A DNA stretch of 64,000 bases from Pedobacter mendelii (GTDB lineage Bacteria > Bacteroidota > Bacteroidia > Sphingobacteriales > Sphingobacteriaceae), in assembly GCF_014635725.1 (NCBI RefSeq), contig NZ_BMDJ01000001.1, positions 310,001 through 374,000 on the forward strand. Reading direction: 5' to 3'. This document shows positions 53,423 through 63,967 of the stretch, piece by piece. How positions within the stretch are numbered: the stretch's first letter is position 1; each line of letters begins with the position of its first letter. Position numbers and translations under genes: made by a program. The notes beneath the pieces are model-generated. The model worked only from the letters and a program-made list of their open reading frames with translations, was not told the DNA's origin and searched no databases.

Positions 53423-55396
53423 TTATTCCAAAATATTGATTCCTAAAAAGTCGGCAATAATTTTTTCAACTCTTTTGATATTAGAATATCTAACCATCAA
53501 ATCTTCTTGTGCTGTAGGATCCTTTTCAGATTTCAATTCTGATAAAATACCTTTCTTAATTAACTCAATTTTATTTTTTTTAAGATGATAAATACCTCCT
53601 AATATGGTTTTCTTCAAATCCATGGTTTCATCTTTAACATAAATCAAATGTTTCTTTAACCAATTCTCGCTAAGCTGATATTTACTGGTAGAAAGCGTGA
53701 TGGCCAATTCGGAAATCTCTCTGTCAGGATTTTGAATAAAGTCTTTTTCGGTAGGCAAGTAACCCTTTTCTGCTTTATCCCAATAGTGTTTAATAATTTT
53801 ATCATGAAGGCTTCTTTTAAAAACAACATCAGAAAGATTTTGTAAAATAAATGAACCAATATATAAATTTTCATTCTGATCCCAACTTACCATTATGTTT
53901 CCGTAAGCAAGCATTAGTCTAAGAATCTCTTGCTCTTGAGGCTCATCTTCATTAACTGCATTTTGTTCTGCCAAACCCGCATTATCGTCCCATAAATCAT
54001 CAGGCGGACCAAGTGGATCGGTTGAGCCTGACAAATAAGGATTGTTATTTGAAGTACTGGCTCTTTGATTGCTTTCAAACGACTTCTTACTCTTCGCTGA
54101 GCGCATTTTATTTAACTCAGAAAGTAAAATCTTTTCTTCTATTTCCAGCAAACTACTACACTCTCTAATAAAAACCGAAGCTTTAATTTGGTCCGGAATT
54201 TTTGCAATACTTTCTACAATATCCCGAATTATACCTGCCCGTTTTATTGGGTCATCACCTGCATCCTTAAGCAATACATTTGCCTTATAGAGAATGAAAT
54301 CTTTTCGATTATTTTCTAAATACGTTTTAAATGCACCTGCACCAACATGATGCATGTACGAATCCGGATCATGTCCATCCGGGAAGGAAACGATTTTAAC
54401 ATTTAGTCCTTCTTCAAGAATCATATCCAAACCACGGAGTGATGCCTTGATACCTGCAGCATCACCATCAAATAGAATGGTTACATTTTGTGTAAAACGA
54501 CCAATAAGTTTAATTTGCTCAACAGTTAAAGAAGTACCAGAAGAAGCGACAACGTTTTCTATTCCTGCCTGATGCACGGAAAGTACATCAGCATAACCTT
54601 CGGCTAAATAACAGTTATCTAAATCGCGAATAGCCTTTTTTGCATGAAACAAACCATAAAGCACATTAGATTTATGGTAAATTTCACTTTCTGGCGAGTT
54701 AACATATTTTGGAACGTTTTTATCTGTTTTTAATGTGCGTCCACCGAAACCAATAACTCTACCCGTAAAATTATGAATTGGGAACATAACACGACCGCGA
54801 AAACGATCGTAAATTTTTCCGTTATCGTTTTTTATTGATAAACCCGTTTGCTCTAAAAACTCTAATTTATGACCAGAATTAATGGCATTTTGAGTCATTG
54901 CATCCCAAACATCGGGCGAATAACCGACTTCAAACTTTTTTAAAATATCCTCTCTAAACCCACGCTCCTTAAAGTAGCTTAGCCCTATCCCCCTTCCTTC
55001 ATCAGTTTCCCAAAGTTGTTTTACAAAAAATGCAGCTGCAAATTGAGAAACAATGTACAAGCTCTCCTTTGCATTTTGAGCTTCGGTATCCTGAGGGGTA
55101 AGTTCAGTTTCCTCAACCTCTATATTGTATTTATTGGCTAAAAATTTTAATGCTTCCGGGTAGTTATACTTTTCATGGTCCATTATAAAACGAACCGAAT
55201 CGCCACCTTTACCGCAACCAAAGCATTTATAAATACCTTTAGTAACTGATACGTGAAAAGATGGTGTTTTTTCGCCATGAAAAGGACAATTCCCAATTAA
55301 ACTAGTTCCGCGTTTTTTTAAGTGTACAAAATCCCCTACCACCTCCTCAATACGGGCGGTATCCATTATCTTATCTATTGTTTCGCGGTTTATCAA
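53423..55396 (-). CDS. dnaG: DNA primase
   Basis: A 657-residue primase: a zinc-finger domain (NCPFHGEKTPSFHVS, then YKCFGCGKGGDSVRF), the RNA-polymerase core with YLAEGYADVLSVHQAGIENV and ILFDGDAAGIKASLRGLDMI (TOPRIM acidic residues), and a long C-terminal helicase-interacting domain. It makes RNA primers for DNA replication. It lies directly upstream of yraN. Confidence 0.97.
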   Translation of the reverse strand: MINRETIDKIMDTARIEEVVGDFVHLKKRGTSLIGNCPFHGEKTPSFHVSVTKGIYKCFGCGKGGDSVRFIMDHEKYNYPEALKFLANKYNIEVEETELTPQDTEAQNAKESLYIVSQFAAAFFVKQLWETDEGRGIGLSYFKERGFREDILKKFEVGYSPDVWDAMTQNAINSGHKLEFLEQTGLSIKNDNGKIYDRFRGRVMFPIHNFTGRVIGFGGRTLKTDKNVPKYVNSPESEIYHKSNVLYGLFHAKKAIRDLDNCYLAEGYADVLSVHQAGIENVVASSGTSLTVEQIKLIGRFTQNVTILFDGDAAGIKASLRGLDMILEEGLNVKIVSFPDGHDPDSYMHHVGAGAFKTYLENNRKDFILYKANVLLKDAGDDPIKRAGIIRDIVESIAKIPDQIKASVFIRECSSLLEIEEKILLSELNKMRSAKSKKSFESNQRASTSNNNPYLSGSTDPLGPPDDLWDDNAGLAEQNAVNEDEPQEQEILRLMLAYGNIMVSWDQNENLYIGSFILQNLSDVVFKRSLHDKIIKHYWDKAEKGYLPTEKDFIQNPDREISELAITLSTSKYQLSENWLKKHLIYVKDETMDLKKTILGGIYHLKKNKIELIKKGILSELKSEKDPTAQEDLMVRYSNIKRVEKIIADFLGINILE

Positions 55397-55446
55397 AATA
55401 GTATTAAGTAGTTGGTATAAAGTATCAAGACAGATCCACTCTTTGG

Positions 55447-56106
55447 CTATTTTACCAATGGAAATAATTGGTCTGCAACCAGTTTATTGCCGGTTTCATT
55501 TAAGTGAACTCTATCTACGGTTAAAATTCCTTTTTCTTTATCTTCGGGATTGTTTTTTGCTTCGTATTCTGCAAATATTTTTCTTAAATCACAAACGGGT
55601 AAATTATTCTTGGCAGCTAATTGCCTTATACCTTCGGCGTATTTATTCAAATCTGCATCAAGTTCGTTTGTACCATCCCTTTTTTCTCCAACCACAGAAG
55701 GTGTTACTAAAACAACTTTGCTTCCAACACCCTGAATCTTATTAATTAAAGCCTGATAAAATTTTAAATATTTATCATAATCGGTTCCTGTGTGCGATGA
55801 TTGTTTGTGCCATACATCATTAATACCGACATAAATTACCACTAAATCTGGTTTTTTATTTAGTACATCATCTTCTAGGCGTAAATACAAATCATATATT
55901 TTATTTCCACCAATTCCAGCGCCCATTACCGTATATTTGGTTGAGTCTAAAGATCTTTTTATTAATGTAACATAGCCTTTCGCCGATACACCCTGTTGAG
56001 TAATAGAATCGCCAAAAAAGATAATTCGTTTCGGTTTAAATGTCATTGAGGTTAAAAATAGTATACAAACTGAAAAAAATAAGGTGATTTTTAATGTGGT
56101 TCTCAT
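55447..56106 (-). CDS. SGNH/GDSL-family esterase
   Basis: A 219-residue exported hydrolase (signal MRTTLKITLFFSVCILFLTS). IIFFGDSITQQGV is block I with the catalytic Ser, MGAGIGGNKIYDL block II with Gly, VVIYVGINDVWH block III with Asn, and VDRVHLNETGNKLVADQL block V with the catalytic Asp and His. Likely a carbohydrate or lipid esterase; the substrate is not visible. Monocistronic. Confidence 0.9.
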   Translation of the reverse strand: MRTTLKITLFFSVCILFLTSMTFKPKRIIFFGDSITQQGVSAKGYVTLIKRSLDSTKYTVMGAGIGGNKIYDLYLRLEDDVLNKKPDLVVIYVGINDVWHKQSSHTGTDYDKYLKFYQALINKIQGVGSKVVLVTPSVVGEKRDGTNELDADLNKYAEGIRQLAAKNNLPVCDLRKIFAEYEAKNNPEDKEKGILTVDRVHLNETGNKLVADQLFPLVK

Positions 56107-56302
56107 AGTATTTATTTTATATTAGTTTTCTTAAAATCTAAATCCTGGAAATCAAAACTGAAATCCTTAAAGGGAGATAAAGCTTTCTCTATTGACAACA
56201 TTAGAGATGCTTAAAGTTTGTTCCACAACACTTCATATTTGTTTTAAAGTTAAAATCTGTGCATATAAAGCATTAACTAAAAATAAAATATAAAGAAATA
56301 AT

Positions 56303-56330
56303 ATTCTAACTTTTTATCAAAAGTTAGAAT
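56303..56330. terminator. Perfect AT-rich hairpin between the GDSL and the unknown secreted gene
   Basis: ATTCTAACTTTT-TATC-AAAAGTTAGAAT has 12-base perfect arms. It lies 62 bases past the stop of the gene at 56392 on the minus strand but lacks a T-run there, so it may be a weak terminator. The surrounding 285-base gap holds no gene. Confidence 0.5.
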
Positions 56331-56391
56331 GCATTTTTATCAACTGTCTTGATTGTTAAAGATAATAAATCTTTTTATCCGATAGATATTA

Positions 56392-57333
56392 CTATTTAGC
56401 CTTTTCCTGCTTATAATCTTTATGAAGAATCAAGAAACTAGCTCGTTCCTCTTTTTTAAATGGATAATCCCAGTTGCCTTGATAAGTGATTTTTGTTGGC
56501 AGTTTATCTTCACCGAAGTAACCCATTTCAATATTCATTTGAACATCAAAATCAAAAAGCATGTTGCTGTATTTCATATCAACATAGCGACCTAAAATAT
56601 TGAAGTTTCGCTTATCAAAGATGGTAACCAAATCCTTTATCATAAGACCGTCTTTAGTCCAGCTGCTTAAATCTGGTTTAACAGAAACTTTGAAACGGTA
56701 AACCGGAATCGAATCGAGATAAGTTCCGCTTGTGAAAGCATAATCATAATACTGACGCATATTTGCAGAGAAAATCTCTGTTTTGCTTCCAATAAAAGGA
56801 ACTTTAACTGGGCGACCAGGATTAAAAATAAGCGTTTTTAATTTATTTTTATAACTTTCATTTGTACCACCTTTACCATCTTCTGCAGGGGCATTCGGTA
56901 CGAAATCGGTATTGTAAGCATTCATAAAAATGTAATCGAACATTTCTACTGTATAAAGTTGGTACTTACCATTCTTCTTATACATCTTTCCTTCATCTTC
57001 TTTAACAAGGTATTCCATTTTATAAGGGCCGCTGTTGTTATGCTTTATCTTTCGATAAATCTTTCCATCAACTTTGTTGTTCTTATCGTAACTGTAAATG
57101 CGGTTTTCAGCAATAAATGTATATCTCTTCATATCCCGGAAAGCCTGATAAAAAGACGTATCATTCATTACCGCTTTAATAAAAGTTTCAACGTTTAACC
57201 GCTCAGCTTTAATGTTTACGGTCGAATCTAAAGTGATTGTTTTAACTGTATCAGGATTGAATCTATCGATAACCTGGCTATAGCTTTGTAGGAAAAAAAG
57301 CGATAAGGTTATTAAAAAAAGTAATTTTTTCAT
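56392..57333 (-). CDS. Uncharacterised secreted protein
   Basis: A 313-residue exported protein (signal MKKLLFLITLSLFFLQSYSQ). It is rich in Tyr, Lys and Asp with beta-strand patterns (KYQLYTVEMFDYIFMNAYNT, SWTKDGLMIKDLVTIFDKRN and KITYQGNWDYPFKKEE). I do not recognise a family, although the layout resembles Bacteroidota proteins of DUF3108/DUF4292-like outer-membrane-associated type. No catalytic motif is visible. Neighbours give no functional clue. Confidence 0.7.
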   Translation of the reverse strand: MKKLLFLITLSLFFLQSYSQVIDRFNPDTVKTITLDSTVNIKAERLNVETFIKAVMNDTSFYQAFRDMKRYTFIAENRIYSYDKNNKVDGKIYRKIKHNNSGPYKMEYLVKEDEGKMYKKNGKYQLYTVEMFDYIFMNAYNTDFVPNAPAEDGKGGTNESYKNKLKTLIFNPGRPVKVPFIGSKTEIFSANMRQYYDYAFTSGTYLDSIPVYRFKVSVKPDLSSWTKDGLMIKDLVTIFDKRNFNILGRYVDMKYSNMLFDFDVQMNIEMGYFGEDKLPTKITYQGNWDYPFKKEERASFLILHKDYKQEKAK

Positions 57334-57453
57334 GTATTGGCTATATGTTCAAAAATGATGCCCTTTTAAAATATGTAAGAGGTAAAAGGGATTAAAGATA
57401 ATTAAGATGGAAAATTCAGGCTCCATCTTACATTATTACATTTTACATCTTAA

Positions 57454-58638
57454 TTAATTTCCCAGTTGTTTAACAGCAATGTAAGCCATTAATCCTGTAG
57501 ACAATTTAAGTGCATCTTCATCGATGTCGAATTTCGGTGTATGAACGGAATAGGTTGTCTCTTTTGCAATGTTACCTGTTCCTAAGCGATAGAAGCATGC
57601 ATCTGTAACTTGCGAGTAAAAAGAGAAATCTTCTGCCGCCATCCAGATATCCAAATCGATTACATTTTCTTTACCTAAAAAGTCTTCAGCGAAACTTCTT
57701 GCGTTGGCAGTCAATTTTTCCTCGTTAATCAAAAAAGGATAACCTCTATGAATATCAAAATCGCAGCTTCCACCCATACTTTCAGCCATTCCTTCAGCCA
57801 TTTTTTTCATACGAATGTGTGCTTCATTTCTCCAGTTTTCATCTAAAGTTCTAAAAGTTCCTTCAATTTTAACCTCGTTAGGGATGATATTTGTTGCTCC
57901 GTTAGCAATTACTTTTCCGAAAGATAAAACTGATGGTAAACGAGGATCAGCATTACGACTAACAATTTGTTGTAAGGCGATAATAATGTGCGATGCGATA
58001 ACAACAGGATCAATATTTTGATGTGGCTGTGCGCCATGACCACCTTTACCAGTTACTGTAACGTACAATTCATCAGTTGAGGCCATGTAAATTCCTGAAC
58101 GAAAACCAACTTTACCCGCATCAATCAACGGCATAACATGCTGCCCAACGATAGCCTGAGGTTTAGGATTTTCCAAAACTCCTTCTTTTATCATTATACT
58201 AGCACCACCAGGTAATAATTCTTCAGCAGGCTGAAAAATTAATTTAATAGTTCCACCAAAATCATCTTTCAATTGATTTAAAATATAAGCAGTTCCTAAC
58301 AAAGAAGAAGTGTGAACATCATGACCGCAAGCATGCATTACGCCATGATTTTTTGAACGATAAGGTTTATCATTTGCCTCATTTATTGGCAAAGCATCCA
58401 TGTCAGCTCTTAAAGCGATAACATTTCCTGATGGTAAATTTCCTTTAATTAACCCAACTACACCCGTATTTGCACAATCGGTAAATTCAATTCCCCATTT
58501 TGCAAGTTTATCTTTAATGTATAAGGAAGTTTCAAATTCTTTAAAAGATAACTCGGGATTTGCATGTATATGACGACGGTAACCTACAACATCATTAAAA
58601 ATGCTTTCGGCTAAGTCTTTAATTTTATCTTTGATCAT
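57454..58638 (-). CDS. Cytoplasmic M20-family amidohydrolase
   Basis: A 394-residue metal-dependent hydrolase without a signal peptide: YRRHIHANPELSFKEFE, ALRADMDALPINE, VMHACGHDVHTSSLLG, FQPAEELLPGGASIMIKEG and MAAEDFSFYSQV. These are the metal and catalytic positions of the M20D (N-acyl amino acid/IAA-hydrolase) family. Its start overlaps the SPOR-protein gene by 14 bases. Confidence 0.93.
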   Translation of the reverse strand: MIKDKIKDLAESIFNDVVGYRRHIHANPELSFKEFETSLYIKDKLAKWGIEFTDCANTGVVGLIKGNLPSGNVIALRADMDALPINEANDKPYRSKNHGVMHACGHDVHTSSLLGTAYILNQLKDDFGGTIKLIFQPAEELLPGGASIMIKEGVLENPKPQAIVGQHVMPLIDAGKVGFRSGIYMASTDELYVTVTGKGGHGAQPHQNIDPVVIASHIIIALQQIVSRNADPRLPSVLSFGKVIANGATNIIPNEVKIEGTFRTLDENWRNEAHIRMKKMAEGMAESMGGSCDFDIHRGYPFLINEEKLTANARSFAEDFLGKENVIDLDIWMAAEDFSFYSQVTDACFYRLGTGNIAKETTYSVHTPKFDIDEDALKLSTGLMAYIAVKQLGN

Positions 58639-59071
58639 CAGTGGTTGTATCTAAAGTTGGTGCATTAATTTTTTCCCTAAAAATAAATAAAGTCGGGAAG
58701 GTAGGTCTAAGCTCACTCATTAAGCGTTGCGCTTCTAACCGCGTACGGAAATCACCAACACGTAAATAATAATTAGGTTCCTTGTAAATAATGTAAGTAT
58801 TAATTTTGGGGTAACTTCCTTTAAAACGTGATTGCTGGTTAAAAATTTCTCTTCTATCTGAACCGTAAAAAACCTGTACCCGATATCCATAATCAGATAC
58901 AACCGGTTTATTTGGCTTCGTAGTTACATCGCCACCGGTTCTGTAAACTTCAATTCGTTTGGCAATTAAACTATCTATCATTGGATCCTTAATAACCGTA
59001 ACCTCGCCCTTTTGAGCAAAAGAAGAAGTATAAACAGCTAGAAAGAAAAATATAGTATAAATTATTTTCAT
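58625..59071 (-). CDS. SPOR-domain secreted protein
   Basis: A 148-residue exported protein (signal MKIIYTIFFFLAVYTSSFA). The C-terminal half is a SPOR domain: YGYRVQVFYGSDRREIFNQQ and NYYLRVGDFRTRLEAQRLMS. SPOR domains bind denuded peptidoglycan at division sites. It overlaps the M20 amidohydrolase gene, so the two are co-expressed. Confidence 0.88.
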   Translation of the reverse strand: MKIIYTIFFFLAVYTSSFAQKGEVTVIKDPMIDSLIAKRIEVYRTGGDVTTKPNKPVVSDYGYRVQVFYGSDRREIFNQQSRFKGSYPKINTYIIYKEPNYYLRVGDFRTRLEAQRLMSELRPTFPTLFIFREKINAPTLDTTTDDQR

Positions 59072-59101
59072 GGTAGTAAAGTCCGACTAAGCTAGAAACA
59101 A

Positions 59102-59133
59102 GAATGCCGAACTTCTTGCAAAATTCGGCATTC
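59102..59133 (-). terminator. Rho-independent terminator after secA
   Basis: GAATGCCGAA (59102-59111) pairs perfectly with TTCGGCATTC (59124-59133) across a 12-base loop; on the minus strand TTGTTT follows. It lies 18 bases past the secA stop. Confidence 0.75.
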
Positions 59134-59150
59134 TTTATGGGTTGTGCAAA

Positions 59151-62100
59151 TTACAAATTCGCTCCGTGGCAGTTTTTGTATTTCTTACCGCTACCGCATG
59201 GACAAGGTTCGTTACGACCAACTGTTGCTTCCTTACGAATTGGTTGTTGAGGAACAGCCTCGCGGGTATCCCCGAATTCAATTCCTGGTTCCTCACGACC
59301 AAACTCTTGTTTAGTGGTTTGTAACTTAGGTTGTTTTTTCGGAGCTGGTGCCTCTTTAACATCTTCAGGTTCTTGCTGAACCGGAATACCACCTTTATAC
59401 AAGAAACTTACAACTTCTTTATTAACTGCGGTAAGCATATTTTTAAATAAGTTAAAGGCTTCCATTTTATAAATTACCAATGGATCTTTTTGTTCGTAAA
59501 CCGCATTTTGAACAGATTGCTTTAAATCGTCCATTTCACGTAAATGCTCTTTCCAGCTATCATCTATTAAAGCAAGAACAATTGTTTTTTCGAATGAACG
59601 AACAACTTCTTTTCCTTTATTATCAATTGCTTTCTTTAAATCAACCGCAACCTGAATGCCTCGAATGCCATCTGTAAAAGGAACAACTATTTGTTCGATA
59701 TGCTCACCACGTTCTTCGTAAACCTGGGTTAAAACAGGTAAAGATTGTTGAATAATAGCTTCTGATTTACGAGCATAAAATGTTTCAGCTTCTTCAAATA
59801 ACCTTTCTGTTAATTGTGCAGCATTTGTTGAAGAAAATTCCTTTTCCGTAATTGCAGTATCTAAAGAGAAGTTTTTAATCACTTCAAGCTTGAAACCATC
59901 GTAATTTGATTCTTGTTTATATTCGCTAACGATATCTTCAGCTACATCGTAAACCATGTTGTTCATATCAACATCTAAACGTTCGCCAAACAAAGCGTTT
60001 TTACGTTTAGCATAGATAACAGTACGTTGAGAGTTCATCACATCATCATACTCCAATAATCGTTTACGAATACCAAAGTTATTTTCTTCTACTTTTTTCT
60101 GAGCACGCTCAATAGATTTGGTAATCATCGAATGTTGAATTACCTCGCCATCTTCTATACCCATCCGAACCATAATGCTTGAGATTCTTTCAGAACCAAA
60201 AAGACGCATTAAGTTATCTTCTAATGAAACGAAGAATTGCGATGAACCTGGATCGCCCTGACGACCAGCACGACCACGTAACTGCCTGTCGACACGACGA
60301 GATTCATGACGCTCGGTACCAACGATGGCTAAACCACCAGCATCTTTAACCCCTGCTCCTAATTTAATATCCGTACCACGACCAGCCATATTGGTTGCAA
60401 TGGTAACCTGACCTGCCTGACCAGCTTCAGCAACAATATCTGCCTCTTTCTGGTGCATTTTAGCATTTAATACATTGTGTTTAATTCCGCGAAGTTTAAG
60501 CATACGACTTAATAATTCGGAAATCTCAACTGACGTTGTACCAACCAATACAGGTCTTCCAGCTTCGGTTAATTTTACAATTTCATCAGCAACGGCGTTG
60601 TATTTTTCACGAACTGTGCGATATACGTAATCCTGATCGTCTTTTCTTGAAATATCTCTATTTGTAGGAATTTCAACCACGTCTAATTTATAGATAGACC
60701 AAAACTCTCCAGCTTCAGTAGTTGCAGTACCCGTCATACCGCAAAGTTTGTGGTACATACGAAAATAATTTTGCAGGGTTACCGTAGCGTAAGTTTGAGT
60801 TGCATCTTCAACTTTTACATTTTCTTTTGCTTCAATTGCCTGGTGTAAACCATCAGAATAACGACGGCCATCCATAATACGACCAGTTTGCTCATCAACA
60901 ATTTTAATTTTACCCTCATCAATGATGTATTCTACATCAATTTCGAACAAAGTATAAGCTTTTAACAATTGGTTAACCGAGTGAATACGTTCTGCTTTAA
61001 CAGAATAATCACGCATTAAAGCATCTTTAGTGATAACCTTTTCTTCTAAAGGCAAATCAGACTTCTCTAAATCTGCAACTTCAGTACCTACATCAGGCAA
61101 AACGAAGAAATGAGGATCTTCACCCGATTGAGTGATTAATTCAATTCCCTTCTCTGTTAATTCAACCTGATTATTTTTTTCGTCGATATAGAAGAATAAT
61201 TCAGAATCTACCTTTGGCATATTCTTAGATTGGTCTGCCATGTAGTGATTCTCTGCTTTTAACAACAAACCACGAACACCGCTTTCACTTAAGAACTTAA
61301 TTAAAGCTTTATTTTTTGGTAAACCACGGTAAGCACGTAATAATGCTAAACCCCCTTCGCCTTCTTCTGTACCAGTATTACCAGCATTGATTAATTTTTT
61401 AGCTTCGTTTAAAGCTGAAGATACGTATGCTTTTTGAGCGTTAACCAAACGCTCAATGCGTGGTTTTAACTCATAAAACTCGTGTTCATCGCCACGAGGT
61501 ATTGGACCAGAAATAATTAAAGGTGTACGAGCATCATCAATTAAAACCGAATCGACCTCATCAACCATTGCGAAATGCAATTTACGTTGTACCAACTGAT
61601 CAGGCGTTTGCGACATATTGTCACGCAGGTAATCAAACCCGAATTCATTGTTTGTACCATAAGTTATATCCGCGGCATAAGCTTTTCTTCTTTCTTCAGA
61701 GTTTGGCTCATGTTTATCTATACAATCAACACTAATTCCATGGAATTCGAATAATGGACCATTCCATTCACTATCACGACGTGCTAGATAATCATTCACA
61801 GTTACAATATGAACACCCTGACCAGCAAGTGCATTTAAATAAGCAGGCAAGGTACTTACTAAAGTTTTGCCCTCACCGGTAGCCATTTCGGCAATTTTAC
61901 CGCTGTGTAAAACAATTCCACCAATTAACTGCACATCGTAGTGAACCATGTTCCATACCACTTCTGTACCAGCAGCATCCCAGCGGTTTGCCCATTGTGC
62001 TTTATCGCCAACAATTTTAACATTGCTTTTTCTTGCCGCGTAATCTCTATCGAATTGTGTTGCCGTAACTTCAAGAAATTCGTTTTCGCTTAAACGACGA

Positions 62101-62453
62101 GAAGTTTCTTTAACTACCGCAAAAGCTTCTGGAAGAATTTCCAACAGCACTTTTTCCAGTTCTGTATCACGATCTTTTCCTAAAGCATCTACTTGATCAT
62201 AAATTGCCGTCTTTTGGTGAAGATCTAAATCATCGCCATCAGCCTCAGCTTTCAAAGCTGAAATTTTACCATCAATATCAGATAAAAAAGTAGAAATTTT
62301 ACCTTTAAATTCTATTGTTTTAGAACGCAATTCATCATTACTTATTGAAGATAACTTTGCGTATTCTTCATTTATTTTAACAACCAGCGGCTGGATGCTC
62401 TTAATATCTCTCTCTGATTTACTTCCGAAAACCTTAGCTAAAAATCCTAACAT
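59151..62453 (-). CDS. secA: Preprotein translocase ATPase SecA
   Basis: An 1100-residue motor that pushes exported proteins through Sec[23 protein letters not shown] is Walker [21 protein letters not shown] the DEAD-box, [15 protein letters not shown] and [19 protein letters not shown] the helicase motifs, and a C-terminal zinc-binding [17 protein letters not shown] completes it. The length is typical for Bacteroidota, which carry insertions. A folded leader (62494-62539) and a small secreted gene precede it on the same strand. Confidence 0.97.
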   Translation of the reverse strand: MLGFLAKVFGSKSERDIKSIQPLVVKINEEYAKLSSISNDELRSKTIEFKGKISTFLSDIDGKISALKAEADGDDLDLHQKTAIYDQVDALGKDRDTELEKVLLEILPEAFAVVKETSRRLSENEFLEVTATQFDRDYAARKSNVKIVGDKAQWANRWDAAGTEVVWNMVHYDVQLIGGIVLHSGKIAEMATGEGKTLVSTLPAYLNALAGQGVHIVTVNDYLARRDSEWNGPLFEFHGISVDCIDKHEPNSEERRKAYAADITYGTNNEFGFDYLRDNMSQTPDQLVQRKLHFAMVDEVDSVLIDDARTPLIISGPIPRGDEHEFYELKPRIERLVNAQKAYVSSALNEAKKLINAGNTGTEEGEGGLALLRAYRGLPKNKALIKFLSESGVRGLLLKAENHYMADQSKNMPKVDSELFFYIDEKNNQVELTEKGIELITQSGEDPHFFVLPDVGTEVADLEKSDLPLEEKVITKDALMRDYSVKAERIHSVNQLLKAYTLFEIDVEYIIDEGKIKIVDEQTGRIMDGRRYSDGLHQAIEAKENVKVEDATQTYATVTLQNYFRMYHKLCGMTGTATTEAGEFWSIYKLDVVEIPTNRDISRKDDQDYVYRTVREKYNAVADEIVKLTEAGRPVLVGTTSVEISELLSRMLKLRGIKHNVLNAKMHQKEADIVAEAGQAGQVTIATNMAGRGTDIKLGAGVKDAGGLAIVGTERHESRRVDRQLRGRAGRQGDPGSSQFFVSLEDNLMRLFGSERISSIMVRMGIEDGEVIQHSMITKSIERAQKKVEENNFGIRKRLLEYDDVMNSQRTVIYAKRKNALFGERLDVDMNNMVYDVAEDIVSEYKQESNYDGFKLEVIKNFSLDTAITEKEFSSTNAAQLTERLFEEAETFYARKSEAIIQQSLPVLTQVYEERGEHIEQIVVPFTDGIRGIQVAVDLKKAIDNKGKEVVRSFEKTIVLALIDDSWKEHLREMDDLKQSVQNAVYEQKDPLVIYKMEAFNLFKNMLTAVNKEVVSFLYKGGIPVQQEPEDVKEAPAPKKQPKLQTTKQEFGREEPGIEFGDTREAVPQQPIRKEATVGRNEPCPCGSGKKYKNCHGANL

Positions 62454-62493
62454 TATATTTTAAATCGTATTTATTATAAAAATGAGTGTGTTG

Positions 62494-62539
62494 CAACAAC
62501 TAAGCCATTGTCTGGCTTAAGTCAGTTTGGCAGTTGTTG
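62494..62539 (-). promoter_or_regulatory. Nested stem-loop upstream of secA
   Basis: CAACAACT (62494-62501) can pair with AGTTGTTG (62532-62539), enclosing a second stem TAAGCCA (62501-62507) / TGGCTTA (62513-62519). The structure ends 40 bases before the secA ATG and would be in its mRNA leader, between the small secreted gene and secA. Confidence 0.5.
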
Positions 62540-62583
62540 GTATAAATGGAGCAGAAAATCTTTTAAAGATTTTAAAAAGAGAA

Positions 62584-62883
62584 TTAAGGACTGTTATTTT
62601 TTGGTTTTTTTCTTATAATTAAATCAGTAATCAACTGATTTACACTTATATATTCCAAAACCTTATATGGAGTTTGGGTTCCTATTAATGCAAGACTGGT
62701 ATAAGATAACAAATAAGGATTGTGGTGTTCGTTGGGTTGAACAGAATCTTTATCAGTTGTATTAGCACTAATTTTATGCTCACTGCAATATTCATTTAAT
62801 ATTCTAAGCCCTTCAACACGCTCGGCTTTTGCCAAATGTGTTAAGCTAAAAAATACAAGAGATATGGTAACCAGGTGTTTCAT
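62584..62883 (-). CDS. Small secreted protein encoded directly upstream of secA
   Basis: The start at 62883 gives a signal peptide MKHLVTISLVFFSLTHLAKA and a mature part of about 79 residues ending IRKKPKNNSP; the longer frame from 62952 would begin before the promoter box. No known domain is recognised. It lies 130 bases upstream of secA on the same strand with a stem-loop between. The position and signal peptide recall secretion-monitor genes such as secM, but no arrest motif of known type is visible. Confidence 0.6.
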   Translation of the reverse strand: MKHLVTISLVFFSLTHLAKAERVEGLRILNEYCSEHKISANTTDKDSVQPNEHHNPYLLSYTSLALIGTQTPYKVLEYISVNQLITDLIIRKKPKNNSP

Positions 62884-62892
62884 TAATAGCGG

Positions 62893-62900
62893 CAAAGCTA
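62893..62900 (-). promoter_or_regulatory. -7 promoter box of the small secreted gene upstream of secA
   Basis: Plus-strand CAAAGCTA reads TAGCTTTG on the minus strand, matching TAnnTTTG, 9 bases before the ATG at 62883. It may drive both this gene and secA. Confidence 0.6.
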
Positions 62901-63013
62901 GTTTTAATCTTTTATAAAAAGAAATTACATTATCGCAAAAAGTGTACCTCAATTTTTAATATTGTTGATAGGACTACTAATGCTAACTTATCTAAATCGA
63001 TGCCTATCACTCA

Positions 63014-63967
63014 TCATTTAAAAACCACTTCGGTTGCACCGTAACCAAACTTTTCTTTTCTCGCGTCCATGTACGTTTTAACATGAGGGTTTTTGCTAAT
63101 CAGCTTGTGAATTTTATCTCTTAAAGTTCCATTGCCTGAGCCGTGAATAAAAATCATCTTATCAAAATGGTGAACAATCGCAGCATCTAATGCATTTTGA
63201 AAATGCGACAATTGAATTTGTATCATTTCATCAGCTTCTAAAAAGTGATGGTCGTCTCGAAGTTTTTCTATATGCAAATCAATCTCTTTTAACGGAACAT
63301 CAACAGTTTTCTTTTCTGCAGGAGATTTAAAAAAGCTTTCTTTTAATTTTTGAGCATCTATTTTCACTAAAGGAAGTTCATCCAAACGGATTAACCAGCC
63401 TTTATTTTTCAATTGAGGCAATTCCTTTTGTTCTATAGAAAAATCTTTTGCCCTGAATTTTTTCTTTATTACTAATGGTTCTGCAGGTTTAACATCAGCT
63501 TTGCTGAATAGCAAAACCTGAAAAGTAAATTCTGGCCAAATATCTAAATCGGCTATTGATGCAGAATAAATCAGTTTCGATTGATAAGCTTCTAAAATCC
63601 CATAAAAAGAACCGCTGTATTTTTCTTTACGTTCGGAAGTTAAAGTTGTCAAAAGCACATTCGCCGATTGATTTTGCAAATGAAAGTGCACTACATTTCC
63701 AGCTTTATCATCTGTTGCCACTGCGAGGTAAATACCATTTTCTAACGTACTTATACTTGCTACATTAACCTGAATAGGTTTTGGCTTATCAATTTCTTCG
63801 GCAACAACGCCATGCCCATGAACAGAAGTTAAATTACTCATTGCTACAGGAATTTCAAAACCATCTTCGTCAGTTACACCCAAAGTTTGTGCATCAATAA
63901 CTTTAGTAACATATCCTTCACGTTTTTCATCAACAAAACGCACAAAATCACCCAGCTTAAATTTCAT
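63014..63967 (-). CDS. DUF2027-Smr domain protein
   Basis: A 317-residue cytoplasmic protein. The N-terminal part (MKFKLGDFVRFVDEKREGYV, then TKVIDAQTLGVTDEDGFEIP) is the DUF2027 region found mainly in Bacteroidota. The C-terminal part is a Smr domain with EIDLHIEKL, the catalytic-type FIHGSGNGTLRDKIHKLI and GYGATEVVF. Smr domains nick DNA or RNA; the combination suggests a nucleic-acid role, but the substrate is unknown. The start codon lies near the right edge of the window. Confidence 0.9.
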   Translation of the reverse strand: MKFKLGDFVRFVDEKREGYVTKVIDAQTLGVTDEDGFEIPVAMSNLTSVHGHGVVAEEIDKPKPIQVNVASISTLENGIYLAVATDDKAGNVVHFHLQNQSANVLLTTLTSERKEKYSGSFYGILEAYQSKLIYSASIADLDIWPEFTFQVLLFSKADVKPAEPLVIKKKFRAKDFSIEQKELPQLKNKGWLIRLDELPLVKIDAQKLKESFFKSPAEKKTVDVPLKEIDLHIEKLRDDHHFLEADEMIQIQLSHFQNALDAAIVHHFDKMIFIHGSGNGTLRDKIHKLISKNPHVKTYMDARKEKFGYGATEVVFK

